Positions 1-8,382 of a stretch of DNA of 64,000 nt are shown one piece after another. Within the stretch, counting starts at the first letter, position 1, and each line of letters starts with the position of its first letter. The translations under genes were made by a program, and so were the position numbers. Source of the stretch: Halogeometricum limi (GTDB taxonomy: Archaea > Halobacteriota > Halobacteria > Halobacteriales > Haloferacaceae); assembly GCF_900115785.1 (NCBI RefSeq), contig NZ_FOYS01000003.1, forward strand, positions 551,790-615,789, written 5' to 3'. A model generated the notes under the pieces. It did not search any database and had not been told where the DNA came from. It was given only the letters and a program-made list of their open reading frames with translations.

Positions 1-258
1 CCGGCGTGCTACGGCGCTGGACAGTCCTCGTGGGGGCCGGCCGTCTACGGCGTCACGGACGCGGCACACGTCGACGAGGCGCGCGCGGCGGGCCGCGAAG
101 CACTGGCCGCCGCCGGCGTCGGCGGCGAGGTACTCGTGGTCCGCGGACGGAACACGGGAGCGTCGGTAGACGGAGACACAGTCGCGGACGGGAACGAGAG
201 AGCAGACGCGGGCGGAGATGCGGACGCGGACGACGGCCCGAGTCCCCGAAACGGTTAA
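1..258 (+). CDS. Beta-ribofuranosylaminobenzene 5'-phosphate synthase, C-terminal part
   Basis: Only the C-terminal ~85 residues are in the window, and the start lies upstream of it. The frame opens with a GxGQSSWGPxxYG segment, which is typical of the end of archaeal beta-RFAP synthases (GHMP-kinase fold). These join p-aminobenzoate-type precursors to PRPP in pterin cofactor synthesis. After the folded part there is a low-complexity acidic tail rich in Asp, Ala and Gly, as is common in haloarchaea. The TAA at 256-258 is followed after 24 nt by the next gene, so the two may be co-transcribed. The family call rests on one motif. The physiological product in a haloarchaeon, which uses folates rather than methanopterin, is open. 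Confidence 0.7.
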   Translation, partial: PACYGAGQSSWGPAVYGVTDAAHVDEARAAGREALAAAGVGGEVLVVRGRNTGASVDGDTVADGNERADAGGDADADDGPSPRNG

Positions 259-282
259 CGGACGGGACGGTGAGAGGCGGAC

Positions 283-1119
283 ATGGAGAGTATTCCGTTC
301 GGCGTCTCCCGCCTCGACCGCATCGTCGACGGCGGCGCACCACCCGGTTCGGTCGTCCTCCTCGTCGGCGAACCCGGAGCCGGTGCCCGCGAGTTCGTGT
401 TCACGAGTGCGACGATGAACGCCCTCCACGGCGTCGACGACGACCTGTTCGAACTCTACTACGGCGACGTACACGAAGAGTCAGTCCCGCCGAACGAGGT
501 TCACTACCTGTCGTTCACCGCCGACGAGTCGAGTCTCCGACAGGAGATGTCGTACGTGTTCGACGACACCATCGTCGACACCGCGGGCGACCGAATCCGC
601 TTTCGAGACTTCTCCGCGGAGTACTTCCGTCCGAGTCCCATCCCGCACGAGTGGTACGCGGGCGAGGCGAAGACGCTCCGTGACCTCGGCGAACGCCACA
701 GCGGCGAACCCGTGCTGACCGCCCTCGGTGACTACTTGGACGACAACGCCGCGGACAACCTCGTCGTCATCGACTCCGTCACGGACCTCGTGGCGGCCGT
801 CTCCGACGACATGTCGTGGAACGACCTCTCGATGGTGATGCGCGGCATCACGAAGGCCGCACACCGGTGGGGCGGTCTCATCCTCGCCGTCGTGAGTCGC
901 GACACGCTCGAACCCACGCAACTCGGACACCTGATGGACGCCGTCGACGGCACCCTCCAGTTCCAGTGGGAGACGGGCGGGTCGAAACGAGCGCGAACCC
1001 TCGTCGTCCAGGAGTTCCGCGGCGTCCTCTCGCGTCTGGAATCCGAGGATATCGTCCGGTTCGAGACGCAGATTCACGACGGCGGCTTCGACGTGAGCGA
1101 CGTGCGGAAGATCCGTTGA
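283..1119 (+). CDS. RecA/KaiC-like ATPase-fold protein (haloarchaeal HTR-like), P-loop lysine absent
   Basis: A 278-aa protein with the layout of RAD55/KaiC-type RecA-fold proteins. It starts MESIPFGVSRLDRIVDGGAPPGS, has a P-loop position at residues 29-37, and a Walker B-like strand NLVVIDSVTDL near residue 165. The P-loop reads GEPGAGARE, so the expected GK[ST] is AR and the nucleotide-binding lysine is missing. Related haloarchaeal proteins are usually labelled HTR-like and sit near signalling genes. Function is unknown. The missing lysine suggests altered or lost ATP hydrolysis. The start at ATG 283 fits the family N-terminus. It ends 73 nt before the next gene, which has its own TATA-like box. 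Confidence 0.75.
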   Translation: MESIPFGVSRLDRIVDGGAPPGSVVLLVGEPGAGAREFVFTSATMNALHGVDDDLFELYYGDVHEESVPPNEVHYLSFTADESSLRQEMSYVFDDTIVDTAGDRIRFRDFSAEYFRPSPIPHEWYAGEAKTLRDLGERHSGEPVLTALGDYLDDNAADNLVVIDSVTDLVAAVSDDMSWNDLSMVMRGITKAAHRWGGLILAVVSRDTLEPTQLGHLMDAVDGTLQFQWETGGSKRARTLVVQEFRGVLSRLESEDIVRFETQIHDGGFDVSDVRKIR

Positions 1120-1191
1120 CCTCCTATCAGTTCGAAAATACGACACCACCGCAGACAATATTTAAGTTAGAATAGCGTAACGTTCGGACGA

Positions 1192-2004
1192 ATGGGAGGG
1201 GAACGGGTGGAGACCACCTCGGACGAACTCGAACGGTGGGCCGAACAGAAAGCATCGGAACTGGGGACGAGTCGCGCGGACGTGACGGCGCGCGCACTCG
1301 CCGCGTACCGGATGGTCGACGAGAGTCGAGAGCGCGGGCCGAACCCGCTTCGGCGGGTCCAAGAACGACTGACCGCCGTCGACGGCCGCGTCTCGTCCGT
1401 CGAGACGGACCTCGACGAGAAGGTGACGGACCTCCGAAACCGCGTTATCCAAGTCAAGCGCGAGGCGGACGCGAAAGCGCCGGAAGCGCACGCACATCCC
1501 GAGTTGCAGGATACTATCGACGACGCCCTCGACGCCGTCGACGACGTGGCGAACGACGTCTCGGCGCTCGAACGGCGGATGGACCGCGGCTTCGAAAACT
1601 ACGAGGACATCTTAGAGTACCTCACGGACGCCACCGAAGAGACCGAGGACCGCCTCGAAGCGGCGGTCGGTGTCGTCGTCGAACTCCGGCGACGCGTCGA
1701 GGACTTAGAGGGCTTCGACGCGGAACGCGCGGCCGTCGGTGACCTCAAGCGCGAGGCGAACCGCGCCGGCGTCTCGACGGCGAAGTGCGAATCCTGCTCC
1801 GAGACGGTCAAAATTGCCCTGCTGGAGGCACCGTACTGCCCGCACTGCGGCGAGACGCTCGCGGGCGTCGAACCCAAACGGCGACTGCTCGGGTCGTCGT
1901 GGCTCACGACCGGAACCCGCCCCGCACTCGAAGAACCTGAGACCGAGGAGGGGGACCGGACGGCGTCCACCGGTGAATCCGGATTCGAGTGGGGAGGGAC
2001 CTGA
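1192..2004 (+). CDS. Coiled-coil protein with C-terminal zinc ribbon
   Basis: A 270-aa acidic protein. Residues ~5-45 look like a short helical DNA- or protein-binding head, residues ~60-190 are heptad-rich coiled coil, and residues ~198-222 carry a CESC...CPHC pair of CxxC knuckles, likely binding zinc. The C-terminus is disordered and acidic. A TATA-like AATATTTAAG at 1157-1166 lies 26-35 nt before the ATG, which fits a leaderless transcript and supports this start. Its stop is 3 nt before the next ATG, so the two genes form an operon. I recognise it only as a haloarchaeal conserved type. No function can be assigned; DNA- or RNA-polymerase-associated roles are possible but unproven. Confidence 0.75.
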   Translation: MGGERVETTSDELERWAEQKASELGTSRADVTARALAAYRMVDESRERGPNPLRRVQERLTAVDGRVSSVETDLDEKVTDLRNRVIQVKREADAKAPEAHAHPELQDTIDDALDAVDDVANDVSALERRMDRGFENYEDILEYLTDATEETEDRLEAAVGVVVELRRRVEDLEGFDAERAAVGDLKREANRAGVSTAKCESCSETVKIALLEAPYCPHCGETLAGVEPKRRLLGSSWLTTGTRPALEEPETEEGDRTASTGESGFEWGGT

Positions 2005-2007
2005 CGG

Positions 2008-2547
2008 ATGCCCGACGAGAACGAGACTGAACCCGTCGCCGACTCCCCGTTCGAATCGGCGACGATAGCCGACGAGTCGGAGCCGGAGGCGGCGGCCGAC
2101 GACGCCCGCAACGGTGACGCTCGCGGCGACGACGCGAACGCGAAGGAGGACGCTGACGACGGCGACGAACCACTCGCCGAACTCGCCGCGCGCATCGAGC
2201 GCCGACGGAACGGAGACGACGGACCGGCGGGCGCGGCGGACTCGCCCCCCGAGTCGCCGTTCGAGACGATGGCCGTGGAGGCGGTGGACACGGATTCACT
2301 GTGGACGGAACTGGCGGGCGAGTCCGAGCAGGCGTCCGGCGTCGGCGTCGGCGAGGCCGCACGGACCGCCGGCGAAGACTCCCGCGGCAACGTGGACCAC
2401 GTCGTCTCGAAGCGCGCGTTCTGCCAGCAGTGTCCGCACTTCACCGACCCGCCCGAACTCGCCTGCGGTCACGACCGAACGTCTATCGTGGAAGTCGTCG
2501 ACGCCGACCACTTCCGCGTCCGGAACTGCCCGATGGTCGACGACTGA
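2008..2547 (+). CDS. Acidic haloarchaeal protein with C-terminal Cys/His motif
   Basis: A 179-aa protein directly after the zinc-ribbon protein (3-nt gap), so almost certainly co-transcribed. The first ~125 residues are disordered and extremely acidic. The last ~50 residues are ordered, with a CxxCPHF ... ACGH ... NCPMVDD pattern. That gives four Cys plus two His (one following CxxCP, one in CGH), enough for a metal or Fe-S site. No known enzyme motif is visible. The C-terminal domain is probably the functional and conserved part. Function unknown; the operon partner suggests the two zinc-type proteins act together. Confidence 0.7.
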   Translation: MPDENETEPVADSPFESATIADESEPEAAADDARNGDARGDDANAKEDADDGDEPLAELAARIERRRNGDDGPAGAADSPPESPFETMAVEAVDTDSLWTELAGESEQASGVGVGEAARTAGEDSRGNVDHVVSKRAFCQQCPHFTDPPELACGHDRTSIVEVVDADHFRVRNCPMVDD

Positions 2548-2591
2548 GCCGAGGCGCACGACATTAGTGTCTGAGGTGGGTTAGTCCGACC

Positions 2592-2915
2592 ATGCAGTTC
2601 TGTGAGGAGTGCGGTTCGATGATGCACAATCAGGACGGCGAGATGGTCTGTGCGAGTTGCGGCGCGACGCAGACGCAGGATTCGGACCTCGCCGAACAGT
2701 ACGTCTCGACGGAGGCGCAGGACGACTCGGACGTCATCGAGACGGAGGAGGGCGCGGACTTCGAGGGCAAACCGACGGCGACTGACGTGACCTGCGACGA
2801 CTGTGGCCACGGCGAGGCGTGGTACACCATCAAACAGACCGGCGCGGCCGACGAACCGCCGACGCGATTCTTCAAGTGCAAGGAATGCGGAAAGCGCTGG
2901 CGCGGCTACAACTGA
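2592..2915 (+). CDS. tfs: Transcription factor S (archaeal TFIIS/RPB9-like cleavage factor)
   Basis: A 107-aa protein of standard TFS length. The N-terminal zinc ribbon uses Cys4, 7, 20 and 23, and the C-terminal ribbon uses Cys68, 71, 96 and 99. Between the C-terminal Cys pairs lies the ADEPPTRFF segment with the invariant acidic pair Asp87-Glu88, which enters the RNA polymerase secondary channel to stimulate cleavage of backtracked RNA. The linker is unusually acidic, as expected for a halophile. It is a separate unit just downstream of two zinc-site proteins on the same strand. The family call is strong. Haloarchaea often have several TFS paralogues, so the exact paralogue is not fixed here. 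Confidence 0.93.
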   Translation: MQFCEECGSMMHNQDGEMVCASCGATQTQDSDLAEQYVSTEAQDDSDVIETEEGADFEGKPTATDVTCDDCGHGEAWYTIKQTGAADEPPTRFFKCKECGKRWRGYN

Positions 2916-2957
2916 CGACGCGACACGTTCTTGTCATCTCGGCGTGATTTCCGAACG

Positions 2958-3362
2958 ATGACCCTCCGCTCGCGTCTCCAGCACCGACTCCGCCCGTGGC
3001 ACGCCGTGATGCTCGCCGTGTTTCTCGCTGGGGCGGCGTTTTCGCTCCGCGACGGCGACTACGCCCCGTTTCGCGTCCTCGCCGCCGTCGTCGCCGGTCT
3101 GTTCACGCTCGTTCTGTTTCAGTTCACCGTCGGCAACCTCTGGGCGTACGCCGTCGAGTACCACAACGCGGGCGGCAGTTGGACCGACGCCCCGTTCCTC
3201 GCGCCGTTCGCCGCCGGCGGCGGCGCCGGCGCGGTGACGCTCTTCTACACGGACAGTCTCGGCGCGGCGGCGTGGGCGGCGTTCTGGACGTTCGCCGTCG
3301 TCGCGGCAGTCGTCGCGGGCGCCGCGTGGTTCCTCGCGGGTTACCGCGACTCCGCCGCCTGA
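2958..3362 (+). CDS. Small four-helix membrane protein
   Basis: A 134-aa protein (ATG 2958) with a short basic head MTLRSRLQHRLRPWH and four predicted membrane segments near residues 13-27, 38-60, 77-97 and 103-128. A longer reading from TTG 2931 adds nine residues but lacks support, so the ATG is preferred. Its 3' end overlaps the end of the convergent hydrolase gene by 22 nt. No family motif is recognised. It looks like one of the many uncharacterised haloarchaeal inner-membrane proteins. Confidence 0.65.
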   Translation: MTLRSRLQHRLRPWHAVMLAVFLAGAAFSLRDGDYAPFRVLAAVVAGLFTLVLFQFTVGNLWAYAVEYHNAGGSWTDAPFLAPFAAGGGAGAVTLFYTDSLGAAAWAAFWTFAVVAAVVAGAAWFLAGYRDSAA

Positions 3363-3970
3363 AGCCACGGGACCAAGAACTCCGAAACCGTCGTCGCCAC
3401 CGTCGCGCTCTGTCCGACGAAGAAGTGGTCCGCGTCGAGTTCGGCGACCGACTGCTCGAACTCGCGGGCGCGTTCGGCGACGAGGTGGGCCTCGGCGACG
3501 TCGTCGCGCGTGCCGTACACCACCTGCACGGGAACCGGAATCTCGGGGAACGAGTCGACCACGTCCAAATCGTCGGCGAGTCGGTGCGCCGGGGCGAGAG
3601 CGGAGACGGCCGACACCGCCGCGCCGTCGGCGGCGGCCAAGAGCGCCATCGCACCGCCGAAGCTGAACCCGAACAGAGCGACGTGGTCGTATCGCTCTCC
3701 GGCCCACTCGACGGCGCGGCGGGTGTCGGAGCGTTCGCCGTAGCCTTCGTCCCACGGCCCGTAGTCGAAGCGAAGGCAGTCGACGCCGCGTTCGCCCAGT
3801 TCGTCGCCCACCGCCACGAGTCGCTCGTCGCCGCGGTGGCCGCGGTGCTGGGGATGGGGCGGACAGGCGACGACGACGGCGTCCGCTCGGTCGTCGTCGG
3901 GGTCGTTCGCGGCCGTATCGAGCGTCGCGCGGACGTCGCGACCACCCGGAACGAGGACAGTCTGGGTCAC
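3341..3970 (-). CDS. Alpha/beta hydrolase, dienelactone-hydrolase-like
   Basis: A 209-aa single-domain alpha/beta hydrolase. An ACPPHPQHRGHRGD loop near residue 35 forms the oxyanion region. The nucleophile elbow is GFSFGG near residue 125, with Ser as nucleophile. The acid is expected in VVYGTRDD near residue 170, and the base is His in DADHFF near residue 196. This is the compact KANL3/dienelactone-hydrolase type common in haloarchaea. The substrate is unknown. It is convergent with the small membrane protein (22-nt overlap) and divergent from pspA, with about 50 nt between the two starts. Confidence 0.8.
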   Translation of the reverse strand: MTQTVLVPGGRDVRATLDTAANDPDDDRADAVVVACPPHPQHRGHRGDERLVAVGDELGERGVDCLRFDYGPWDEGYGERSDTRRAVEWAGERYDHVALFGFSFGGAMALLAAADGAAVSAVSALAPAHRLADDLDVVDSFPEIPVPVQVVYGTRDDVAEAHLVAERAREFEQSVAELDADHFFVGQSATVATTVSEFLVPWLQAAESR

Positions 3971-3990
3971 GGGACATCTTGACCGCGTGA

Positions 3991-4000
3991 GGTTTTAAGG
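3991..4000 (+). promoter_or_regulatory. TATA-like box of pspA
   Basis: GGTTTTAAGG lies 23-32 nt before the pspA ATG at 4023. That is the usual haloarchaeal distance for a transcript with little or no leader. It falls in the ~50-nt divergent gap with the hydrolase gene. Confidence 0.5.
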
Positions 4001-4022
4001 CCAGCGTGAACAAGATACAGGC

Positions 4023-4853
4023 ATGGGAATCCTCTCACGCACGTCTTACGTCATCCGGTCGAAGATCAACTCCATCCTGAATCGAGCGGAGGACCCCTCG
4101 GAGACGCTGGACTACTCCTACGAGAAGATGCGTGACCAACTCCAGCAGGTCAAACAGGGTATCGCCGACCTGACGACGCAGAAGAAGCGACTGGAGATTC
4201 AGAAGCGTCGTCTCGAAGAGAACGTGGAGAAGCACAACGACCAGGCCCGCGAGGCGGTTCGACAGGACCGCGACGACTTGGCTCGACGCGCCTTAGAGAA
4301 GAAGCAGGCGAAGATGAGCCAGATAGAGGAGTTGGAGACGCAGATAGCCAACTTACAGGAGACGCAGGACGGCCTCGTCGACAAGAAGAACCAACTCCAG
4401 AACCGCATCGAAGAGTTCCGCACGAAGAAGGAGACGATGAAGGCGCGCTACGAGGCCGCAGAGGCGTCCTCTCGCGTCTCCGAGGCGATGTCCGGCGTCG
4501 GCGACGAGATGGGCGACGTGGGCCGCGCCCTCGAACGCGCGGAGGACCAGACCGACGAAATGGAGGCCCGTTCGGCCGCGATGGACGAACTCGTCGACAC
4601 CGGCGCGTTCGACGACGTGATGTCGGACAAGGACGCCATCGACCGCGAACTCTCCACGGGTCGGTCGAACGCCGAAGTCGACGGCGAACTGGAGACGCTG
4701 AAAGCGGAGATGGGTAAGTCCGCCGCCCCGTCCGAAGACGCCGAGACGGAATCGTCGAGCGCGGACGTGGACGAGGAACTCGAAGAGATGGACGTGGCCG
4801 AAGAGGACGTCGAAGCCGAACTCGAAGAGCTGAAGAACGAAGACGACGCCTGA
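4023..4853 (+). CDS. pspA: PspA/IM30 (Vipp1) family membrane-maintenance protein
   Basis: A 276-aa protein starting MGILSRTSYVIRSKINSIL, the amphipathic helix a1 of PspA/Vipp1. It continues EDPSETLDYSYEKM and then ~140 residues of unbroken coiled coil, with a C-terminal acidic tail rich in Glu, Asp and Ser. This is an ESCRT-III-like family that coats and repairs stressed membranes. Length and domain order fit haloarchaeal PspA, where two to four paralogues per genome are common. It has its own TATA-like box and no psp partner genes nearby, so stress or membrane regulation acting through its own promoter is likely. Confidence 0.92.
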   Translation: MGILSRTSYVIRSKINSILNRAEDPSETLDYSYEKMRDQLQQVKQGIADLTTQKKRLEIQKRRLEENVEKHNDQAREAVRQDRDDLARRALEKKQAKMSQIEELETQIANLQETQDGLVDKKNQLQNRIEEFRTKKETMKARYEAAEASSRVSEAMSGVGDEMGDVGRALERAEDQTDEMEARSAAMDELVDTGAFDDVMSDKDAIDRELSTGRSNAEVDGELETLKAEMGKSAAPSEDAETESSSADVDEELEEMDVAEEDVEAELEELKNEDDA

Positions 4854-4940
4854 CTCCTCTCAGTGTTTTCCTCTCTCGTCCGACCGACCGCGAGTGGCCA
4901 CGGTAGCTTTACGCTTTCTCTCGAAAGGTGTAGGTGACCG

Positions 4941-6233
4941 ATGTCGAAAGACGACGACCGGGAGACGTCCGACCGAGGCGGGACGGGCGACGCCGGGAGC
5001 GGTACCGGAGACGGTGACGGGCCACAGAACGACCGCGAGGCCGCCGAAGAAGCGGCCGAAACCCGACGTGAGAGCGAGGGCGGCGACGCCGACGCCGACG
5101 CCGACAGAACTGGCGGCGACGACGGTGAGGATGTCGACGAGGATGCGAGCGACGATTCCGACGAGGACGCGAGCGACGCTGATTCCGACGAGGACGCGAG
5201 CGACGAGCGAGAGGGCGAACCCAGCGACACGATGCGAAAACGCGCCGGCGAGAGTCGCATCAAACTCTGGTACCTCCTCGACGCGAACCGGTGGTTCGTC
5301 TCGATGATTCCGCTGGCGGTGATTTTCTTGGCCGCCCTCGTCTTCGGCGTCCTCGACCCCGCACCGCTCGTGTCCGCGGTCCGCACCGGCGACCCCATCG
5401 AGACGCTGTTTCAGGCGTTCGTGACGGCGACTATCACCGGCGTCACCCTCGTCGTCTCCATCAACTCGCTCGTCCTCTCGCAGGAACTCGGCCCCCTCGG
5501 CGACCAACGGGACCGCATGGAGGGCGCGATGGCGTTCCGCAGCGACGTCGAAGACGACTTAGAGGTACCCGCGGCCCCGCCGGAACCGTCGGCGTTCCTC
5601 CGCGCACTCGTCGATGCCGTCCAGAACCGCGCGAACGACCTGCAAGAGACCTCCGCCGGCGACGACGAGAACGAAGAGCGCATCGCCGCGTACGTCGAGA
5701 GTCTCGTCTCGCACTCCGAGGAGGTGTCGAACGAACTCGAAGAAGAGCAGTTCGGGACGTTCGACGTGTTGCTCGCGGCGCTCGATTTCAACTACTCGTG
5801 GAAGATTTATCAGGCGCGCCGTCTCCGGAACGAGTTTCGCGACGGTCTCAGCGAAGAGGCGCGCAACGCCTTAGACGAGGTGGTGAACACGCTCACCTAC
5901 TTCGGCCCCGCCCGAGAGCACTTCAAGACGCTGTACTTCCAGTGGGAGCTCATCAACCTCTCGCGAGCGATGCTGTACGCCTCGATTCCGTCGCTCACGG
6001 TGTCCTCGCTGGCGATTCTGTATCTCAACAACATCGGGTCGATAACGGGGGCGACCGCCGGCGTCCACAACCTCGTCATCGTCGTCTCGCTGACGACGGT
6101 GGTCGCACTGTTACCGTTCGCCGTCCTCCTCTCGTTCATGCTCCGCATCGCCACCGTCGCGAAGCGGACGCTCTCCATCGGGCCGTTCATCCTGCGGTCG
6201 GCCAGTCGGTCCGAGGACCTCGACTGGGAGTAG
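4941..6233 (+). CDS. Membrane protein with acidic low-complexity N-terminus
   Basis: A 430-aa protein. Residues 1-95 are disordered and dominated by Asp, Glu, Ser, Gly and Ala, including a short repeat of the form SDEDASD. A basic patch then precedes membrane segments near residues 115-138 and 152-178. A soluble helical region follows at ~190-325, and then two more membrane segments near residues 340-360 and 368-395. The soluble loop contains conserved-looking aromatic/acidic stretches such as DFNYSWKIYQARRLRNEF. Topology resembles a sensor or channel-like protein, but no family is recognised. It is a single gene; the next gene is convergent. Confidence 0.75.
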   Translation: MSKDDDRETSDRGGTGDAGSGTGDGDGPQNDREAAEEAAETRRESEGGDADADADRTGGDDGEDVDEDASDDSDEDASDADSDEDASDEREGEPSDTMRKRAGESRIKLWYLLDANRWFVSMIPLAVIFLAALVFGVLDPAPLVSAVRTGDPIETLFQAFVTATITGVTLVVSINSLVLSQELGPLGDQRDRMEGAMAFRSDVEDDLEVPAAPPEPSAFLRALVDAVQNRANDLQETSAGDDENEERIAAYVESLVSHSEEVSNELEEEQFGTFDVLLAALDFNYSWKIYQARRLRNEFRDGLSEEARNALDEVVNTLTYFGPAREHFKTLYFQWELINLSRAMLYASIPSLTVSSLAILYLNNIGSITGATAGVHNLVIVVSLTTVVALLPFAVLLSFMLRIATVAKRTLSIGPFILRSASRSEDLDWE

Positions 6234-6238
6234 CGGGG

Positions 6239-7279
6239 TCAGCGCGGTTGCGCGCCCGTCCCGCTTCGACCGACGTCTCGCAGACGAATCTCGCCCGCGT
6301 CGATGGGGACGCCGTCGTATCCGTCTTCGTCGAGCAGTAACGCGCCGTCGAGGTCGGCGTAGTCGAGCAACGGCGCGAGGTGGCACGCGGCGGCGATGGC
6401 GGCGTTCGACTCGATCATACAGCCGAGCATGACCTCCAGTCCGTGCGCGCGAGCGGTGTGTATCATCCGTTTCGCCTCCGCGAGGCCGCCGCACTTCATC
6501 AGTTTCAGGTTCACGATGTCCGTCCGGTCGGCGACGCGCGGGACGTCCGCGAGCGTGACGCAGGACTCGTCGGCGGCGATGGGCAGCGCGGACCGTTCGT
6601 AGACGAACTTCAGTCCCTCCGGGTCCGACGCGGGCACGGGTTGCTCGACGAACTCCACGTCGTAGTCGGCGAGCGTCTCAGACATCGCGACGGCCTCGCG
6701 AGGCGTCCACGCCTCGTTCGCGTCCACGCGAATCGTCGCGTCGGGCGCGGCGTCGCGAACGGTGTCGACTATCTCCTCGTCGCGGTCGGTCCCGAGTTTC
6801 ACCTTCAACACGGAGTAGCCGTCGTCGACGGCGGCTTCCGTCTTCTCGCGCATCGTCTCCGTCTCGTCTAACCCGACGGTGAACGACGTCGTCGGGGCTT
6901 CCGTCGGGTCGAGTCCCCACAGGCGGTAGAGCGGGAGGCCGAGGCGCTTCGACGCGAGGTCGTGGAGTGCGATGCTCACGGCCGCGCGCGCCGACGGGTT
7001 CCCCGCCACGCGTTCGCGCATCAGTCGCTCGATGCGGGCGTGTCCGTGGGGGTCGCCGACCGACTCGACGACGTCGAGGAGTTCCGGGAGAACCGCCTCG
7101 ACGGTGTCGGCCGTCTCGCCGTAGTGCGCCGAGGGGGCGGCCGCCCCGATACCGGTCATCCCGCCGTCGTCGGTGACGCGGACGACGACGTTCTCCGCCT
7201 CGGTCTGCGTGCTCCGCGAGATGGTGAACGCGTCGGCCAGCGGGTACGAGACGCGTTCGAACTCGGTCGTCAAGAGCAC
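6239..7279 (-). CDS. Enolase-superfamily epimerase/racemase (dipeptide-epimerase or DgcA-like)
   Basis: A 346-aa muconate-lactonizing subgroup enzyme. Visible catalytic set: Lys159-x-Lys161 on the second strand of the barrel, metal ligands Asp186 (VDAN), Glu212 (VEQP) and Asp237 (ADES), and the opposite lysine in NLKLMKCGG (259-265). Paired lysines fit 1,1-proton-transfer racemases/epimerases such as L-Ala-D/L-Glu epimerase and the N-acetyl-glutamate racemase DgcA. The upstream gene, with a 2-nt gap and co-transcribed, encodes a DUF1611/DgcN-like protein, and this pairing favours the DgcA reading (inference). In that scheme the pair would acetylate D-glutamate and then racemise it for catabolism. 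Confidence 0.85.
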   Translation of the reverse strand: MLLTTEFERVSYPLADAFTISRSTQTEAENVVVRVTDDGGMTGIGAAAPSAHYGETADTVEAVLPELLDVVESVGDPHGHARIERLMRERVAGNPSARAAVSIALHDLASKRLGLPLYRLWGLDPTEAPTTSFTVGLDETETMREKTEAAVDDGYSVLKVKLGTDRDEEIVDTVRDAAPDATIRVDANEAWTPREAVAMSETLADYDVEFVEQPVPASDPEGLKFVYERSALPIAADESCVTLADVPRVADRTDIVNLKLMKCGGLAEAKRMIHTARAHGLEVMLGCMIESNAAIAAACHLAPLLDYADLDGALLLDEDGYDGVPIDAGEIRLRDVGRSGTGAQPR

Positions 7280-7281
7280 GG

Positions 7282-8328
7282 TCAGTCCTCCAGAATCGCG
7301 TCCAGCACCTCGTCGGCGTCGAAGCGAACGAGGTCCGTCGCGGGCGCGTCCAGTTCGTCGGCGTAGGCGTCGACGGCGTCGCGGGCGTCGGCGTCGTCGA
7401 GGTGCGAGGTGTTCAACGCGCCGGCGACGACTTTCGACTCGTGGACGGGCGCCGACAGCGACTCGTAGAGGTCGACGTACTCGGAGACGGGCGGGATGTC
7501 GAACGACTCGTAGCCGTGGATTGCCTCGCGGCCCTCGACGTGACAGAGGACGAGCGAGTCGGCCATCGCGCCGTGGAGGATGCCGCAGGTGACCGCGGAG
7601 TACGCCGGGTGCGTGATGCTCCCCTGTCCCTCGACGAACAGCACGTCGTAGTCGTCGCCCATCTCAAGAATCATCTCCTCGACGGCTCCCGCGGTGAAGT
7701 CCGAGACCACGCGGTCGATAGGGTTGCCCCACCCCGCTATCATGATTCCCGTCTGTCCCGTCGGGACGAACCCGGCGTCGATACCGCGTTCGCGGGCCGC
7801 CTCGACCAGTTCCAAGGAGACGGTCATCTTCCCGACCGAACAGTCGGTCCCGACGGTGAGAACCACGTCGGCGTCGACGTCCGCGGACGTCCCCTGCGCC
7901 ACCGAGAGGTCCTCGTGCGGCTTTCGGACGTCGTTCAGGTCGACGCCGTGGTCGGCCGCGAGGCGGGCGAACTCCTCGTCGTCCGAGAGGAAGTAGTGCA
8001 GTCCGGCGATGACGTCACAGCCGCGTTCGATGGCCGTTCGGACGTCCTCGCGCCACGACTCGTCGAAGCCGCCGCCGATGGGTGCGATGCCGACGAGGAG
8101 GGCGTCCGCGTCGGGCGCGTCGTCCATCGAGGCGACGATGGGCACGTCCGGTAAGTCCGCGCGGTGGTCGCGCGCCGTGGTGCCGGGGTTGTCTCTGTCG
8201 AGGACGGCGACCACGTCGTAGTCGGCGTACTTGAGGACGCCCGTCGCCGTCTTCGCTCGGTCCGGAAACTTCTCGTGTGCGAGGACGACGACCCGGTCTG
8301 GGCCGTCGTCGGTCCGTGCGGCAGTCAT
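7282..8328 (-). CDS. DUF1611 family protein, DgcN-like (candidate D-glutamate N-acetyltransferase)
   Basis: A 348-aa protein with the two-part DUF1611 layout. An N-terminal Rossmann-like part (residues ~10-130, with LVGIAPIGGGF) is followed by a P-loop part starting VGTDCSVGKMT (Lys167). That P-loop resembles the dethiobiotin synthetase-like fold and is followed by the motif FVPTGQTGIMIAGWG. In marine bacteria DgcN of this family is reported to N-acetylate D-glutamate, working with a racemase DgcA. The next gene downstream, 2 nt away on the same strand, is such an enolase-superfamily protein. Family call is good; the substrate is inference from this pairing. Confidence 0.82.
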   Translation of the reverse strand: MTAARTDDGPDRVVVLAHEKFPDRAKTATGVLKYADYDVVAVLDRDNPGTTARDHRADLPDVPIVASMDDAPDADALLVGIAPIGGGFDESWREDVRTAIERGCDVIAGLHYFLSDDEEFARLAADHGVDLNDVRKPHEDLSVAQGTSADVDADVVLTVGTDCSVGKMTVSLELVEAARERGIDAGFVPTGQTGIMIAGWGNPIDRVVSDFTAGAVEEMILEMGDDYDVLFVEGQGSITHPAYSAVTCGILHGAMADSLVLCHVEGREAIHGYESFDIPPVSEYVDLYESLSAPVHESKVVAGALNTSHLDDADARDAVDAYADELDAPATDLVRFDADEVLDAILED

Positions 8329-8382
8329 CGTGCGAGTGACGACGGCGACGGAGGGCTTAATTTCGGGTGTTCCGGCGACCGC

